64,000 nucleotides of DNA from Triplophysa rosa (lineage: Eukaryota; Chordata; Actinopteri; Cypriniformes; Nemacheilidae), in assembly GCF_024868665.1 (NCBI RefSeq), contig NC_079902.1, positions 19,942,772-20,006,771 on the forward strand, written 5' to 3'. Shown here one piece after another: positions 1 through 10,495 of this stretch (within the stretch, counting starts at the first letter, position 1; each line of letters starts with the position of its first letter). The translations under genes were made by a program, and so were the position numbers. Below the pieces are notes generated by a model that was not told where the DNA came from, did no database searches, and saw only the letters and a list, made by a program, of their open reading frames with translations.

Positions 1-140
1 TAAATACGTTATCTCCTTCGGGAAAGAAGCAATAACGTAATCTTTGTTCTGTGTCAGCTGCCGCAGTGCTTCGAAAGGGAGGGGTGTAGTGGCCACTACT
101 CACCACTAGATGCCGCTAAATTTCATACACTGAACCTTTA
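1..140 (-). repeat. Family-A interspersed repeat, fragment cut by window edge
   Basis: Read on the minus strand, this begins with TTAAAGGTTCAGTGTATG and runs through TTTAGCGGCATCTAGTGGTG. That matches the start of the copy at 57980-58383, and the inner part of the copy at 30790-31120. The shared stretch near the left edge (AAGGAGATAACGT) matches AGGAGATAACTTAT inside the 58 kb copy. The rest of the element lies left of the window. The family has short inverted ends (TTAAAGGTCCAGTGT), which suggests a non-autonomous DNA transposon. No TE family name is claimed. Confidence 0.75.
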
Positions 141-2543
141 AGTGAGACTACAATGGTTCTGTAACATTTAAAGACCGTGATACTTAAAGGCTATTTATAA
201 TCGTTTCATGCAATATGCAATATGTAAAATATTTAATATGCACTTTAATGTTACTTTATATTACAGTGCCTTCCACATCAGATAGATAACGAAAAAAGAA
301 GAACATAAATTCAAGACAAGATTAGTGTGCAACTAAAAAAAGACCAAAAGAACCGGTCTCAGTCAATCTGCTCCTCTTACACGCGCAGACAGGAACCAAT
401 ACGTTTTATCTAGTTTCTTATCCAGATACGTCCAATCAATATCCAGGGTCTCTCGAATGTTCCTCAAAAAGAACAAAGACTGTTTTCCACTGATTCAACA
501 TCAGACGTTAAACCTAAAAGTGCTTCAAACTTTACCTTTAAATATATGCTAATGGTGGTGATTGTTAGCTACGCGTCTGGTAATTGACACTTTGCGAAGA
601 AATTGCATGCAGCGAGAGTGAATGTAAATGATTTCCCTTTTTTGGTTGCCATTAGCTCCCCAATTTTTTCTCAGACTAACTTTAAAATGAGACTGGGAAA
701 CAATACAGGATCATTTGCCAAACAGTGTCCTCTAAAGCTGTCTTTCTTTAAGCTTGTGATACCTGGGGACCTAAAAGCTGTTAAAATGTGTCTGTTACTC
801 AGTGCTAATGAAGCAGGATATTTTATTTAGTTTGGGTTCTTAAGTTCATTCGAAACAGCCACTTGAATGGAGACAGGATTGTAGAAAACAGCTTCCACAA
901 GTCAATTATCTGAACGAGGGTCAACAAAACGTTGTTGATGTAACATCTGAGTGAATGATGTAACAGCACTAGATTCTGACATGTGTTGAACAGCCTCAGG
1001 GAGGGATGTAAAGACTCGTATACATTTGCAAAACTATCATTTACTATAAAATATGTGACTCAGTCTGTAAAAACCCACGTCGTTTTTTGGGTGATTACTG
1101 TTTTCTACATAACGTCATCCAACATAATGTAAAGAACATTTAAATATAACCTTGATATCTAATATTGATTGAGTAAAGTCATGTCAAATATTAAAACCAT
1201 AATGAAATTAATGGTTAAAATCAAACTTTGATGCTTATGTCACATTTACCTCGCATTAAAAAATAACATAAAATGTCTATACAGAGTAACATGTTTTTAT
1301 GTTTTTATCCCGATTACCTGCATTTTATTGCATTGAACATTAAAAAATAAAGAAAACACGAAATGAAAGTTTTAAATTACACGTAGACATGTCCCAAATA
1401 CTCTTTTCAAGGCTGATGTCAACATTTCTTCAAGCTTAATCATCTCCTTACACTGTCAATTTAAAAATAAAATAGATCCAATTTGTAAGTGCACACAGAC
1501 ACTTAAAAAAGAAGTTGATAACAGCACATATAAAAAGCATTGAGTGAACTCTTTAAAATGGATGTGAACAGAATGAGTGTGAGAAAAGGAGGGGTTCTGT
1601 GGAAAAGAGTCAAATCATGAAACAATTTAAATGAACATTTTAATCCCTTATCTAATTAGGCCTTCCCAGCTTTCCTCGAGATATAAAGGAATTTAGCCCA
1701 ATGCACGGCGCAGTTTTATTTCCAATGCGGTCCTCACAAACACCACAGAAACAAATGTTTATCTGCAGAAATGTTGAATAAACACAAACGGCTAAACAAC
1801 GGATTTCAGCCTTTTTGGTACGCACATAAATATCGCGTGTGTGAGAGAATTATCACAATAATTAGCTAATACGATGTCTGGAGAACGTTCTTATTAGGCT
1901 TCTTGGCGGCTACACCAAACAAAAAGCAGAGGGACCCGCACGCAACTTGTCAACTTGTTCACCTGAAAAGCGCATCCTCCTCCGCACGCGGGCCCGGCTG
2001 AGCCGTGAGTCTGACTTCAGCGGTTTAATTAGCGTGACAAAGAAGCAAAGCAAGTACACCAGAGATCTCTTTTAAAAAGGCACATAATATAATCCTTAAC
2101 AAGAACTAGACAAAGCAGAGCACCTGAGCACCTGCTCGGGCCTAATTATAGCCCAGCTATGCTAATGCAAAACAATAGTGTGCACCCGTTCTCTTTCTCA
2201 GTGCTTGCGCAGTGAATTTAAAAGGCAATTGAACTTTTTTAAAAGGCAATAAAATATTAACCAGTTGTACTATGTGGAACCTGACAGCTTGCGTGAAGTT
2301 TTCTTTAACACGAGTTAATGAACCTTCAAGTTCTGCACTTCATTCGGCCATGATTTATACATCGAGATACTAAAACTGAATCTCCAATCCCGTTTATGCT
2401 AGTTGTGTTCTGGAATACCATTATAGCCATTTTCCATTTAATCATTTACCTTTTTTTTTCAAAGTGACTTGCAAAAGTAATGAGTACGAAGAACAAATTC
2501 ATCCAAACAGGACAATAACATGAGAGCTATTGTTTCAACACAT
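141..2543. other. Gene-free AT-rich stretch with a conserved-looking block
   Basis: No exon, RNA gene or clear repeat is seen from 141 to about 1640. From about 1640 to 2230 the texture changes: complexity is higher and homeodomain-type cores are frequent (CTAATTAGG, TTTAATTAGCG, CCTAATTATAG), with E-box-like CACCTG sites near 2120. This is the look of a vertebrate conserved non-coding element, but conservation itself cannot be seen from one sequence. The 75-codon open frame at 603-830 has no recognisable protein character. Confidence 0.35.
2159..2180 (+). promoter_or_regulatory. Adjacent POU-like and SOX-like motifs
   Basis: The bases read ATGCTAATGCAAAACAATAG. ATGCTAAT and ATGCAAA are octamer-like POU motifs, and AACAATAG fits the SOX HMG-box consensus. 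They are directly adjacent, as in known POU-SOX composite sites. Function is inferred only from motif form and from the conserved-looking block around it. Confidence 0.35.
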
Positions 2544-2653
2544 GGTTGGGTTGAATATGGACATTTTCTAGATTCATTTAAACCAACAGTTGGGTTTGTT
2601 CGTATTTGACCCAATCATGGGTTAAAACAAGCCAGCATTTTTTATAGTGTGTT
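2544..2653. repeat. TGGGTTGA / AACCCAGC repeat, copy 1
   Basis: The segment has alternating GGTTGGGTT and TTGACCCAA words and ends GCCAGCATTTTTTATAGTG. The same vocabulary and order recur at 50245-50367. I recognise it as a common short interspersed repeat of cyprinid genomes without being able to name the family. Confidence 0.6.
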
Positions 2654-2811
2654 GAAGTCTCAGTAGTCCATTCTGAAGTCAGAGCTTGCTGGTCAGGTCA
2701 ACAGCAAAAATAATATTTGCAGCATTCACATAACATACAGTGTATGCTCTTATAGACCACTTTGGAAAACGTAAACAACGCTGGCCCAGAAGAACTTCCT
2801 ATTTCAGTTTT

Positions 2812-3114
2812 TTAACACTGCACAAACGTTTGAACAGAATACATCCAACGGCCTATATGTAAAATGGCTGTCCGAGGTTCCCCAGAACAGTTTGTTTTCC
2901 TAAATTCTTCGAAATATGTTCTTCTGTGTTCAACAGAACAACAATAAATTATTTCTACTATGGTAGTCAATGGTGCCCCAGAAATCTCAGTTGCTAACAT
3001 TCTTCTAAATATCTTTCTTTGTGTTCAACCAAACAGAAATTTATACAGAATTGGAACAACTTGAGGGTAATTCGTGACAGAATTTTCATTTTTGGGTGGG
3101 ACTATCCCTTTAAG
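2812..3114. mobile_element. Angel-like fold-back MITE, copy 1 (left end degraded)
   Basis: The right end is clear: ACTTGAGGGTAATTCGTGAC, then GAATTTTCATTTTTGGGTG, ending ATCCCTTTAAG. Internal words shared with the other copies are TGGTAGTCAATGGTG, TTCTTCTGTGTTCAACAGAA and CATTCTTCTAAATATCTTTC. The left TTAAAGGG terminus is not recognisable. This is a non-coding fold-back element, and the open frame on its minus strand (2812-3000) is an artefact of it. Confidence 0.8.
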
Positions 3115-5310
3115 ATTTAATTATATATGTTAGATTAAAAAAAATGAAACTGTAAGTGCTTCTGGACCAGTATTTTCATCTTGCAAACCGGTCTATATGA
3201 ACATTGGACTCTCCTTAAAAAAAAAAAGTATCAGTTATATGAAAAATAAATGAGATGAAGCCACTCTGTGCTTTTAAACTTCCATAACCATTCAATAATG
3301 ATCACATCTGGTGATTAAAAAAGGCCATGAAAGGTGTTTGACTCAAACCTTGCATTCCTAAAATCACCCTTGAATCTATTAAGTAGCACATATGGTTGCA
3401 TTATCCTCCTGGAATATGTTGGACGTCGCTGAAGAGTGTTTGCACCATAGGGTGCATTTGATACTATCAAATGGCCTCATATTACTTGGTCATTATAGGA
3501 CTATACAGCGCAATCACTGAACCTAATGACTGCCAAGAGATGTCTGCCCGCACCGTTATGGACAAACCACGATGCTTAATAGGTGGCAATATTGTACGTT
3601 GAGGGTACACCTCGGTTTCTTCAAACATAAACCTGTTTGAATGTTAGAAACGTGGTGAAGGATGACTCAAGTTTTCAGGCTAAGTAATAATAATAATTTA
3701 ATACTTCTAAATTTTTTTTTATTACCAGTGTGCCTGCAATTAAGGCGCAGACGGCGTTGCCTGCGAAAACTCACATTTCAAGGTGTTAATTGCGAGACTG
3801 TTATAAATGACACATATTTTTAATTGGCAGTATATCAAATGTGAGTAACTGCAGATGCATTTGTAATTCATCTACAATTGCCATTTAGTTAGGGATTGTT
3901 AGATGACATACATATAATCAAATTAAAATTTTTCAATAAATCAATTTCAATGATGGAGAACAAGCTACAAAAGAAGCATTGGATTCTCCCATAACATAGT
4001 TTTTTTAGTATTCAATGCAATTTGAAGTATTTAGAAGTTATACAAAACTCTGTATGTCATTGATAATTACAAAACCCATCATGCATCATACATCATACAT
4101 AATGCAAAACTCAGCAAAGAAGTGTATGTTTCAGTAAATATATTAAATGAATAAAAAAGTAACACCAGAAATATTATGCTATAACTTTAACACTCAAATA
4201 TATGCAATATAATGTAAACTAATAATGTATTTAATTTGAACCTAATCTTTTTATTAACTTTTCTGTCAAAACACGTCTGTTAAAACCGTAATGATTTCAG
4301 ATTGTGTGACACGCTTCTAAAGTTCACACAGATGCAGAGAGAGAGACAGACACTCGCATGAAAGAGAAAGGGCAATCGGGACTTCATGAGATAAGACTAA
4401 ATCCTTTCTAGAAATAAAAGACAAAGCTAGAAATCCAATCCAACTTTTCCCATAAGTCAGACAGACATGATTAGACTCGCATACGCGTTTAGGACACAGG
4501 CCTTGAGTGGCTCTGGAAACTCAAGCTTCCCTAGAACACCATTCTGATCAATTCTATTCATTTTCCCCCTGCAAACTTTCAGACAGATCGCTATGATTTC
4601 ACAAGCAACAGACATATCATGTCCTCTGACTCCAACCGTTCATGAATACAAATGATCTGGAAAGCACATCTTTTATAACCGGAGACCACCTCTGGAGCAT
4701 CCCATCCAGAGCCAGAGATCAAAGATAAGCCGGAGCGTGTTGAACCCCACCAAGCTGCTTTGTTACAACGTGAATAATCACATAAAGCAAATCCGCACGC
4801 ATAAAGGGCTTCGCTGCACGGCAATGTCATAATTCTGATGGATGGGTTCTGAGTTTAATATGATCGTATTATCTTAGTATTTTCTTTGTCATTTATTACA
4901 AGTTCCCATTCTTGTTCTCCGTTTGGCAGCACGTGTGACGGCGCCGCGACGTGATTTATATTTCGCAATTAATAATATTAAGTTATTGAAGGACAAGAGT
5001 TCTTCACAGTTAATGAATAGCAAGACCACAGTCAATAAATTGTGGAGATTATTGCTGACATTTCATTGGCGCGTCTCGTGAGCTGTTGGAAACCCCGGCT
5101 ATGACTTCACATTTCACAATTCAAAGTCGTCCTTTTATCAGTGGTCTTGTAACAAATAGAGGAGAAATGCATGAGAAGTTATATATATAGAAATATTATA
5201 CATACACTGTGTTTCTCTCTCTCTATACTGTATATATTTATATATTATTAGTATTCATGTATATTGATAGTATGAATATATACTGTAGTGTCAATATATT
5301 GATTATAATT
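3115..5310. other. Gene-free stretch, conserved-looking near 4.9-5.13 kb
   Basis: Mostly AT-rich DNA with no recognisable coding or repeat feature. From about 4920 to 5130 the sequence is less repetitive, with GACGGCGCCGCGACGTG, CGCAATTAATAATATTAAG and CATTTCATTGGCGCG, and could be a conserved non-coding element. A short TA-rich run lies at about 5180-5280, just before the MITE. Confidence 0.3.
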
Positions 5311-5550
5311 TGAAGAGTTTGGTTCCAAAATGACATAACTCTGTTTTTTTAATTTTTCAAAAATCATGCTTTTTATTATGTTATAATGTTTTTATTGTGT
5401 TTTATAGTGTTAGTTTTTGTTATTATGGCTTAAATAAAAACAAACCAACTGCAGTTTGATTGATATTAATTGGAATGCACAATAAAAAAAAAAGTGATTT
5501 AAAAAAAAGTTTAAAAACGGAGTTATCTAATTTTGGAACCAAACTCTTCA
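5311..5550. mobile_element. 240 bp MITE with about 38 bp terminal inverted repeats
   Basis: The left end reads TGAAGAGTTTGGTTCCAAAA and continues ATGACATAACTCTGTTTTT. The right end is its near-complement, AAAAACGGAGTTATCTAATT then TTGGAACCAAACTCTTCA. Arms match at roughly 34 of 38 positions. The centre is AT-rich with no coding capacity. I could not define a target-site duplication. I recognise the terminus as a frequent teleost DNA-element end but cannot name it. Confidence 0.8.
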
Positions 5551-5570
5551 TACACACATTAAATGCACTG

Positions 5571-5608
5571 TAAATTACTTTGGATAAAAGCATCTCCCAA
5601 ATGCAAAA
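5571..5608 (+). repeat. SINE/LINE 3'-tail-like motif, copy 1
   Basis: ACTTTGGATAAAAGCATCT followed by CCCAAATGCAAA matches the widespread teleost tail motif (CTTTGGATAAAAGCGTCTGC followed by an AAATG-rich end). Other copies lie at 39445, 45209 and 59494, all on the plus strand. It abuts the right end of the 5311-5550 MITE, so a tail fragment may have been the insertion target. Confidence 0.5.
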
Positions 5609-5610
5609 CA

Positions 5611-6713
5611 TGGCCAAATCTAGAACCCAAAACCCAGAAACTATTCAGTTACATGATATTTTTACCAAAAGGGGACACAAGGAAAGATGTTTATAGGATG
5701 TGTGTGTTGAGTATCCAATGATTGTGATCATGCAGTATTCATTTAAAACTGCCATGGTAAGAGCACATGATGAATAATGCAGCAGACATTACAGACATGA
5801 TTACATGATAGAGAAGATCTAGAATGCTACTTCAGATCAGAGAGTGCGAGAAAGAAGACACATACTGTACCAAAACACATGTTTCCAACACAAAAAACTG
5901 AACAAATGCGAATGGAGGATATGACAGGAAAAGAAAAAGAAACCGCACATAGGCCAATCCAAGAAAAGTGTTCGTGTGTGTAGCATACGTGTTCTCATCT
6001 GGTTTTTTCGAGGGCTGAAGATTTTTTGACAGGCAGCGGGATGGGGTGGAACGGCATTGGCTGTTAATGACACCTTACCACAAATTGGAGCGAGAGGACA
6101 AGCTCTGCCCAATAACAAGAGAACAGGTCTCTGAATGTCTGAAATCTTCTTTATCTTCCAATATTACCTCTCTCTCACTAAGTCCCTCTAGGACAAGCAT
6201 ATCTCTCTGCTCAGCACAGAAAGAGACATTTCTTAGTGGTGAAACACAATTTATTTCCCCCCTTCACAGCTGTCATGTCAGTGACGGGTAATTTATGGCA
6301 ACTGTGCAGGCTAACTCTCCCAATAAGATGATTCTCACCCAAAATAAAATCATATTAATAAGAGCTTCGGCCTTTGCGGATACAAGCACCAAAGTGTGGC
6401 TGAAATGAGTGGCGGTTACCACGGCGACCACTTAAAAAAGTAGCTGTATGTGTGTGTGAGGGCAGGCAGAAACGTGCTAGGTGTGACGTCACAGAATGAC
6501 TCAGCTCATGAATCTTAATTAGGTTAAGCAAACACGTTCTAAATGTAACAGATATAAACATAAAACACAGAATGTGTAAACAATAATAATAAAATGTAAC
6601 ATTCCCGCCTGTCTTTTGTTATGTGGACTTTTATTTTGTATTCCTGCTTTTAAGTTTCCTGTTTCCTCTCTGATCGCCTCTCTAGCTGTTCCTCTGTTAC
6701 CCGAAAGCCTTTT
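5611..6713. other. No gene recognised
   Basis: Open frames on both strands near 5837-6561 (68 to 93 codons) show no domain, signal peptide or splice framework. The purine-rich stretch 5900-6050 and the TG-rich run near 6445 are low complexity. The bases 6600-6712 (TTTTATTTTGTATTCCTGC) have a repeat-like feel but were not assigned. Confidence 0.3.
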
Positions 6714-7248
6714 GGCCCTATTTTAACGATCTAAGCACATGGCGCAGAGCGCAAGTGGGCGTTTCCGAATCCACTTTTGCTAGTTTAAGGACGGGAAAAA
6801 CTGTCAGCGCACCAGGCGCATGGTCTAAAGGGGTTGTCCCTATTCTCTTAATGAGTCTCATCTCCCATTCCCTTTAAGAGCCAGTTGCGTTGGCACCATG
6901 GCGGATTCGCTATTTACACGGCAGAATTTGCAAAGAGGTTAAAGCGAACGCTAATGCGCTCTTTAAATAACCAAAAACATATTGCGCCATTGACTTTAGA
7001 CCAGGTTTCAGTTGGTCAGTGGCACAGTCTATTTCAGTTCCTCAAAATAGCAACGCGCCAACAATGCGCTTGAACACACCTCGTTTTCAGACCAGCACGC
7101 CCATGGACGCACAAATGGGCGCAAATGCATTTGCTATTTAAACAACGTGGTGCAGGATGTGAAAACGATAACTGCGTCGGACTGAAACCAGCTAAATACA
7201 CTCGCGTGCGCCTGGCACCAGATTGCGCCGGGTCTACGATAGGGCCCT
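6714..7248. mobile_element. Harbinger-like non-autonomous element, GCGC-rich
   Basis: The left end reads GGCCCTATTTTAACGATCTA and the right end GGTCTACGATAGGGCCCT, so the outer bases GGCCCTAT are inverted. The interior is full of GCGC words (GGCGCAGAGCGC, CAGCGCACCAGGCGCATGG, TGGGCGCAAATGC, GATTGCGCCGGGTC), which is typical of a teleost DNA-element family I associate with PIF/Harbinger. The flanking duplication is unclear. The two open frames inside (6885-7073, 7125-7436) have no transposase motif. Confidence 0.65.
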
Positions 7249-8434
7249 CTGTGTGTTACATAACTGTGTTTGTATTCTGTTACTCCATGGTCTCAATAAG
7301 TAAATTATTAAAATATAACATACAGTCAGTCAGTCACTACTACAAAATAAAGCCTTTAAAGATATACAACCTTTGTTTATTTGATGGTAATGAGCAGCTA
7401 CATTATGCTTTACATATTTCAATTAAACAAAAATGACAGTTATACTGTACATAAGTGAATATCCAAAGTAGAGATTTGTTTGTTTTGTAATTTTACCTGA
7501 GCTAATACAAAACCACAGAAACATGTTAAACCAAAGTGCATCTGAGAGCTGTGTGCACAAAAAGAACATTGCAGCCATAAGTTATATTAAAGCAGATAAG
7601 AACCCAGAGCCCCATGTTCCCAAAAGAAAAATGTTATCGCTAGACGAATGTGACATAACAGCCGCAACAATTCATCAGGCAAACAAAAAATATATATTTC
7701 ACTGTGTATGTGGGGGGTCAAAGTCGCTCTCAAATGAAGTTTAATCCGAACGCTTCAGATAAGGAATCAATTTCACTTTGCCTTTAATATGAAAAAACCT
7801 ATAACAGTGAGTGAATTTACATTTACGAGTCCAGCCGAGAAGAAATACGTCCCACGCTATGCCAAGTGGCGTTGACAAACTTAAGTTGTTCAAAAACTGC
7901 ACTCGCTTGCTATTTAAAACCTCCCCCAGCTCCTCACCCTATGTTTTCAGCCTTTCTTGTGAGTCTTGTGAAGTCTACGTTGCCAGTGCGACTAAAACCG
8001 GACCTCCCGTGGCGGCGCAGGCGAACTCCCAGTGTCACTGCCTGCAGCACAGATTCTTACCACCATCCTCAACAGTAGGGGGCCTCGCACATACCACTTA
8101 CACACTGTCCCCTTTCTCTTTCTCATCTGAATTTTCCACTGCACCCCACACGACTCGTGTGCGTAGCACAAGTTGTTCTCTCACATGATAGTGCCTAAAA
8201 TAACACACAGAGAACTACCCAAATATGAAGCTGGTAAAACGCAAAAATCAGTTTGGAAATTCAGCTTCTTGCTAGCTGCTAGCAACTTCAGACACTGGAA
8301 TAAGAAATTAACATGAAAAAGAAAAAATATATATTTACTTAGACTCTGTCAATATGAATGACACTGAATGTCTGCGGACCAAATATCTCATAGCTCGGTT
8401 TGTCAGGACTGTGTAAACAGATTAAATATTTGTC
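7249..8434. other. No gene recognised
   Basis: A 125-codon plus-strand open frame (7811-8188) is Ser/Thr/Pro/Cys-rich, is overlapped by a second frame, and resembles no family I know. Splice signals and codon pattern do not argue for an exon. A short CAGT tandem lies near 7323-7336. Confidence 0.3.
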
Positions 8435-8818
8435 ATTCATGAATATGACTCTTGAGTCTTTCTTCTGTGAATACAAATAAAGATATTTTGACAAATGTCT
8501 CCCCTGTTGAAAAAACCAGCATATAGGTTCGGTATGTTTTGATGCTGGTTTAAGATGGTCATGTGCTGGTTTAAGCTGGTCATGTGTTGATCCTTAGCTG
8601 GTCATGTGCTGGTCCATAGCTGGTTTAAGATGGTCAAACCAGCATCAAAACATACCTAACCCAGCATATGCTGGTTTTTTCAACAGGGTCAGTGGTGTCA
8701 ATGGCGGCCAATGTTGGTTGGTTACCTACAGTATGTCCTTTAAAATACCTTTTTTTTCTGCAGAAAAAAGAAAGTCATACAGATTGCAAGTAACATGAGG
8801 GTGAGTAAATGAACTTTA
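8435..8818. mobile_element. Angel-like MITE, copy 2, split by a younger MITE
   Basis: The left part (about 8435-8501) includes TTCTTCTGTGAATACAAATA then AAGATATTTTGACAAATGTC. The right part (8689-8818) resumes CAGTGGTGTCAATGG and runs through AGAAAGTCATACAGATTGC to GAGGGTGAGTAAATG. Joining the flanks gives the order seen in the copy at 9808-10495 (AAATGTCTCAGTGG), so the element at 8502-8688 entered an existing copy. Confidence 0.75.
8502..8688. mobile_element. 187 bp MITE with CCCTGTTGAAAAAACC ends
   Basis: The terminal inverted repeats are about 55-58 bp: the left starts CCCTGTTGAAAAAACCAGCA and the right ends TGCTGGTTTTTTCAACAGGG. The sub-terminal GGTATGTTTTGATGCTGGTT is repeated inverted. 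The centre carries three tandem-like words of GCTGGTCATGTG. It is flanked by TC on both sides, and removing the element plus one TC restores the Angel-like host order. A 2-base duplication would fit ISL2EU-type elements, but that assignment is inference. Confidence 0.85.
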
Positions 8819-9807
8819 AGCAATAACTCTGAGCTAAGCAACACCACAAAACCATATTAAAAATAGGCAGCAATTCATTTCAACAAGGACAAAGAACTTT
8901 CCAGTCAGGCCAAGCGGGTAAACAAAAAGGCTATAGTGCACCACCAACAAAATGGTCAACCATGCGCCTTACCAACAGCAGAACATTACGGTACTCCATA
9001 TAAATATTTGAAAAGCACTTTAAACAGAAAGAACCCCTGAACAAGGGTTTCCAGGGCTGAGGCCTACGAGAGCGCAAAAAACGCAATTACGGCCTTGGCA
9101 TAATCTCTAAAAACATTTGGTGGGGAGAGCAGGACACACTGGAAGAATACAAATAGTTTTTTTTGGCACGTTGAGGCTCGCCTACTGACTGAGGAAAAGC
9201 TTATCATTAAACCTTATTTGTCAAAAGTAAATGCTTAACCTTCTCATCTGTCCGGGCATTCTAATCTCTGAGCTAATGTGGACAAGTGCAGTGATCATTT
9301 TCGAACGCAGATGGCTAGATCCATCATGGAAAGAGGATCCAAGTTCACGGAATGGCTGATGCTGGTGTTGAAAATGTGCCACGGTGACAAATCTGAGTCC
9401 TTGAGGAACCGGCGAACATATGAAGCTCCTAATGCTAGCGCTCACAGCTACTTACAACACGCTGCTATGACAGCAACTCCCTATGCGTTACCACAGCTCT
9501 CTAATGTTCCTGTAGATATATTTCACAGTCTCATAGAACAAACCTCTGGCTTGACAAACATCTCGCGTTCAGAGAGATGAGACGATAGAGAAGTAATTGG
9601 ATTTGGGTGCGTTAGCACCAGGAGAAAGTGGATTACATATAATCTGTGAAGCGAGTTGTTTCGGATGTTTGTTTACATGTTTTGCGTCAACAAGGATTCA
9701 AAATATTGGACCTTACAATAATATTGTACACTGTACTACTTTAATATACTTCTTCCTGGTATTATTTTTATGCATTGCATTTCCACGTATCAGTGAAATG
9801 GTGGCTT
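8819..9807. other. No gene recognised
   Basis: Mixed AT-rich sequence. Overlapping open frames at 9221-9445 (minus) and 9278-9580 (plus) occupy the same bases and neither looks like a protein family. No clear repeat is present. Confidence 0.3.
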
Positions 9808-9812
9808 CAAGG

Positions 9813-9820
9813 GATAGTTC
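9813..9820. repeat. Left 8-base target duplication GATAGTTC
   Basis: It is identical to bases 10247-10254 on the other side of the hAT-type element. The word is the normal Angel-like terminus (GGGATAGTTC), which fixes the insertion site inside that host. Confidence 0.9.
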
Positions 9821-10246
9821 TAGGGGTGTAACGGTATGTGTATTCATACCGAACCGTCACAGGCAACATTCCAAATATAGTCATCATTCCTATGCCCTAC
9901 TCCTTCGTAGGGGAGAGCCCTCGGAGTTTAGACTTTGGAGTGAACAAGGCATTTGCGTGCATTATGTAGATGTTTGGAATGCACTTGGCAAAGTAAGCGA
10001 TGTAATTTCCTCATTATCTTCAGCTGGCATGTTCCTGTGACAATGCAGCATTGTGTCCGTCAGCAGATGTCGCTGTTTTAATGGCATAACTTAAGCACGC
10101 AAATGCCCTGCTCACTCCAACGTCTAAACTACAAGGGCTCTGCCCTTCGAAGGGAGTAGGGCATAGGAATGATAACTTCACTTTGGAATTTTCCCCTCGA
10201 CACCTCGTGACGGTTCGGTACGAATATGCGTACCGTTACACTCCTA
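9821..10246. mobile_element. 426 bp hAT-type element with about 140-150 bp inverted arms
   Basis: It starts TAGGGGTGTAACGGTATG and ends GTACCGTTACACTCCTA. The arms are long (9821-9960 against 10095-10246) and share ACCGAACCGTCAC, ATCATTCCTATGCCCTACTC, GTTTAGAC and GCATTTGCGTGC in inverted order. Exact 8-base duplications GATAGTTC lie at 9813-9820 and 10247-10254. An 8-base target duplication and TAGGGGTG ends fit the hAT superfamily. No transposase is encoded; the 147-codon frame here is not protein-like. Confidence 0.9.
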
Positions 10247-10254
10247 GATAGTTC
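10247..10254. repeat. Right 8-base target duplication GATAGTTC
   Basis: It matches 9813-9820 exactly. The host sequence continues GCAAAAGATTCTGTCATCG from here. Confidence 0.9.
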
Positions 10255-10495
10255 GCAAAAGATTCTGTCATCGTTTATTCACCCTCATGTTCTTTAAAAC
10301 CTGTATATGACTCTTCTGTGGAACACAAAAGAAGGTATTTTGGGAAATGTCTCAGTGGTTTCGTGTTCATACAATGGAAGTCAATGGGGGTCAGTGTTGT
10401 TTGCTTACCAAAGTTCCTCAAAACACAATCTTCTGTGTTCTGCTGAAGAAAGAAAGTCATACAGGTTTGGAATGACACGAGAGAGTAAATTATGA

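Larger units (their letters stand above)
9808..10495. mobile_element. Angel-like MITE, copy 3, split by a hAT-type element
   Basis: The left terminal piece (CAAGGGATAGTTC, ending 9820) and the right body (GTTCGCAAAAGATTCTGTCA, then TTTATTCACCCTCATG, on to ACAGGTTTGGAATGACACGA) are halves of one element. They are separated by the 426 bp element at 9821-10246. The body keeps the internal inverted words CAATGGAAGTCAATGG and AAAGAAGGTATTTTGGGAAA. Confidence 0.85.

Noticed and set aside
7811..8188. 125-codon Ser/Pro/Cys-rich frame
   Set aside because: No family resemblance, overlapped by another frame, no splice or promoter context.
9597..10040. 147-codon open frame, the longest in the window
   Set aside because: It runs into the left arm and centre of the hAT-type element and has no transposase or other motif.
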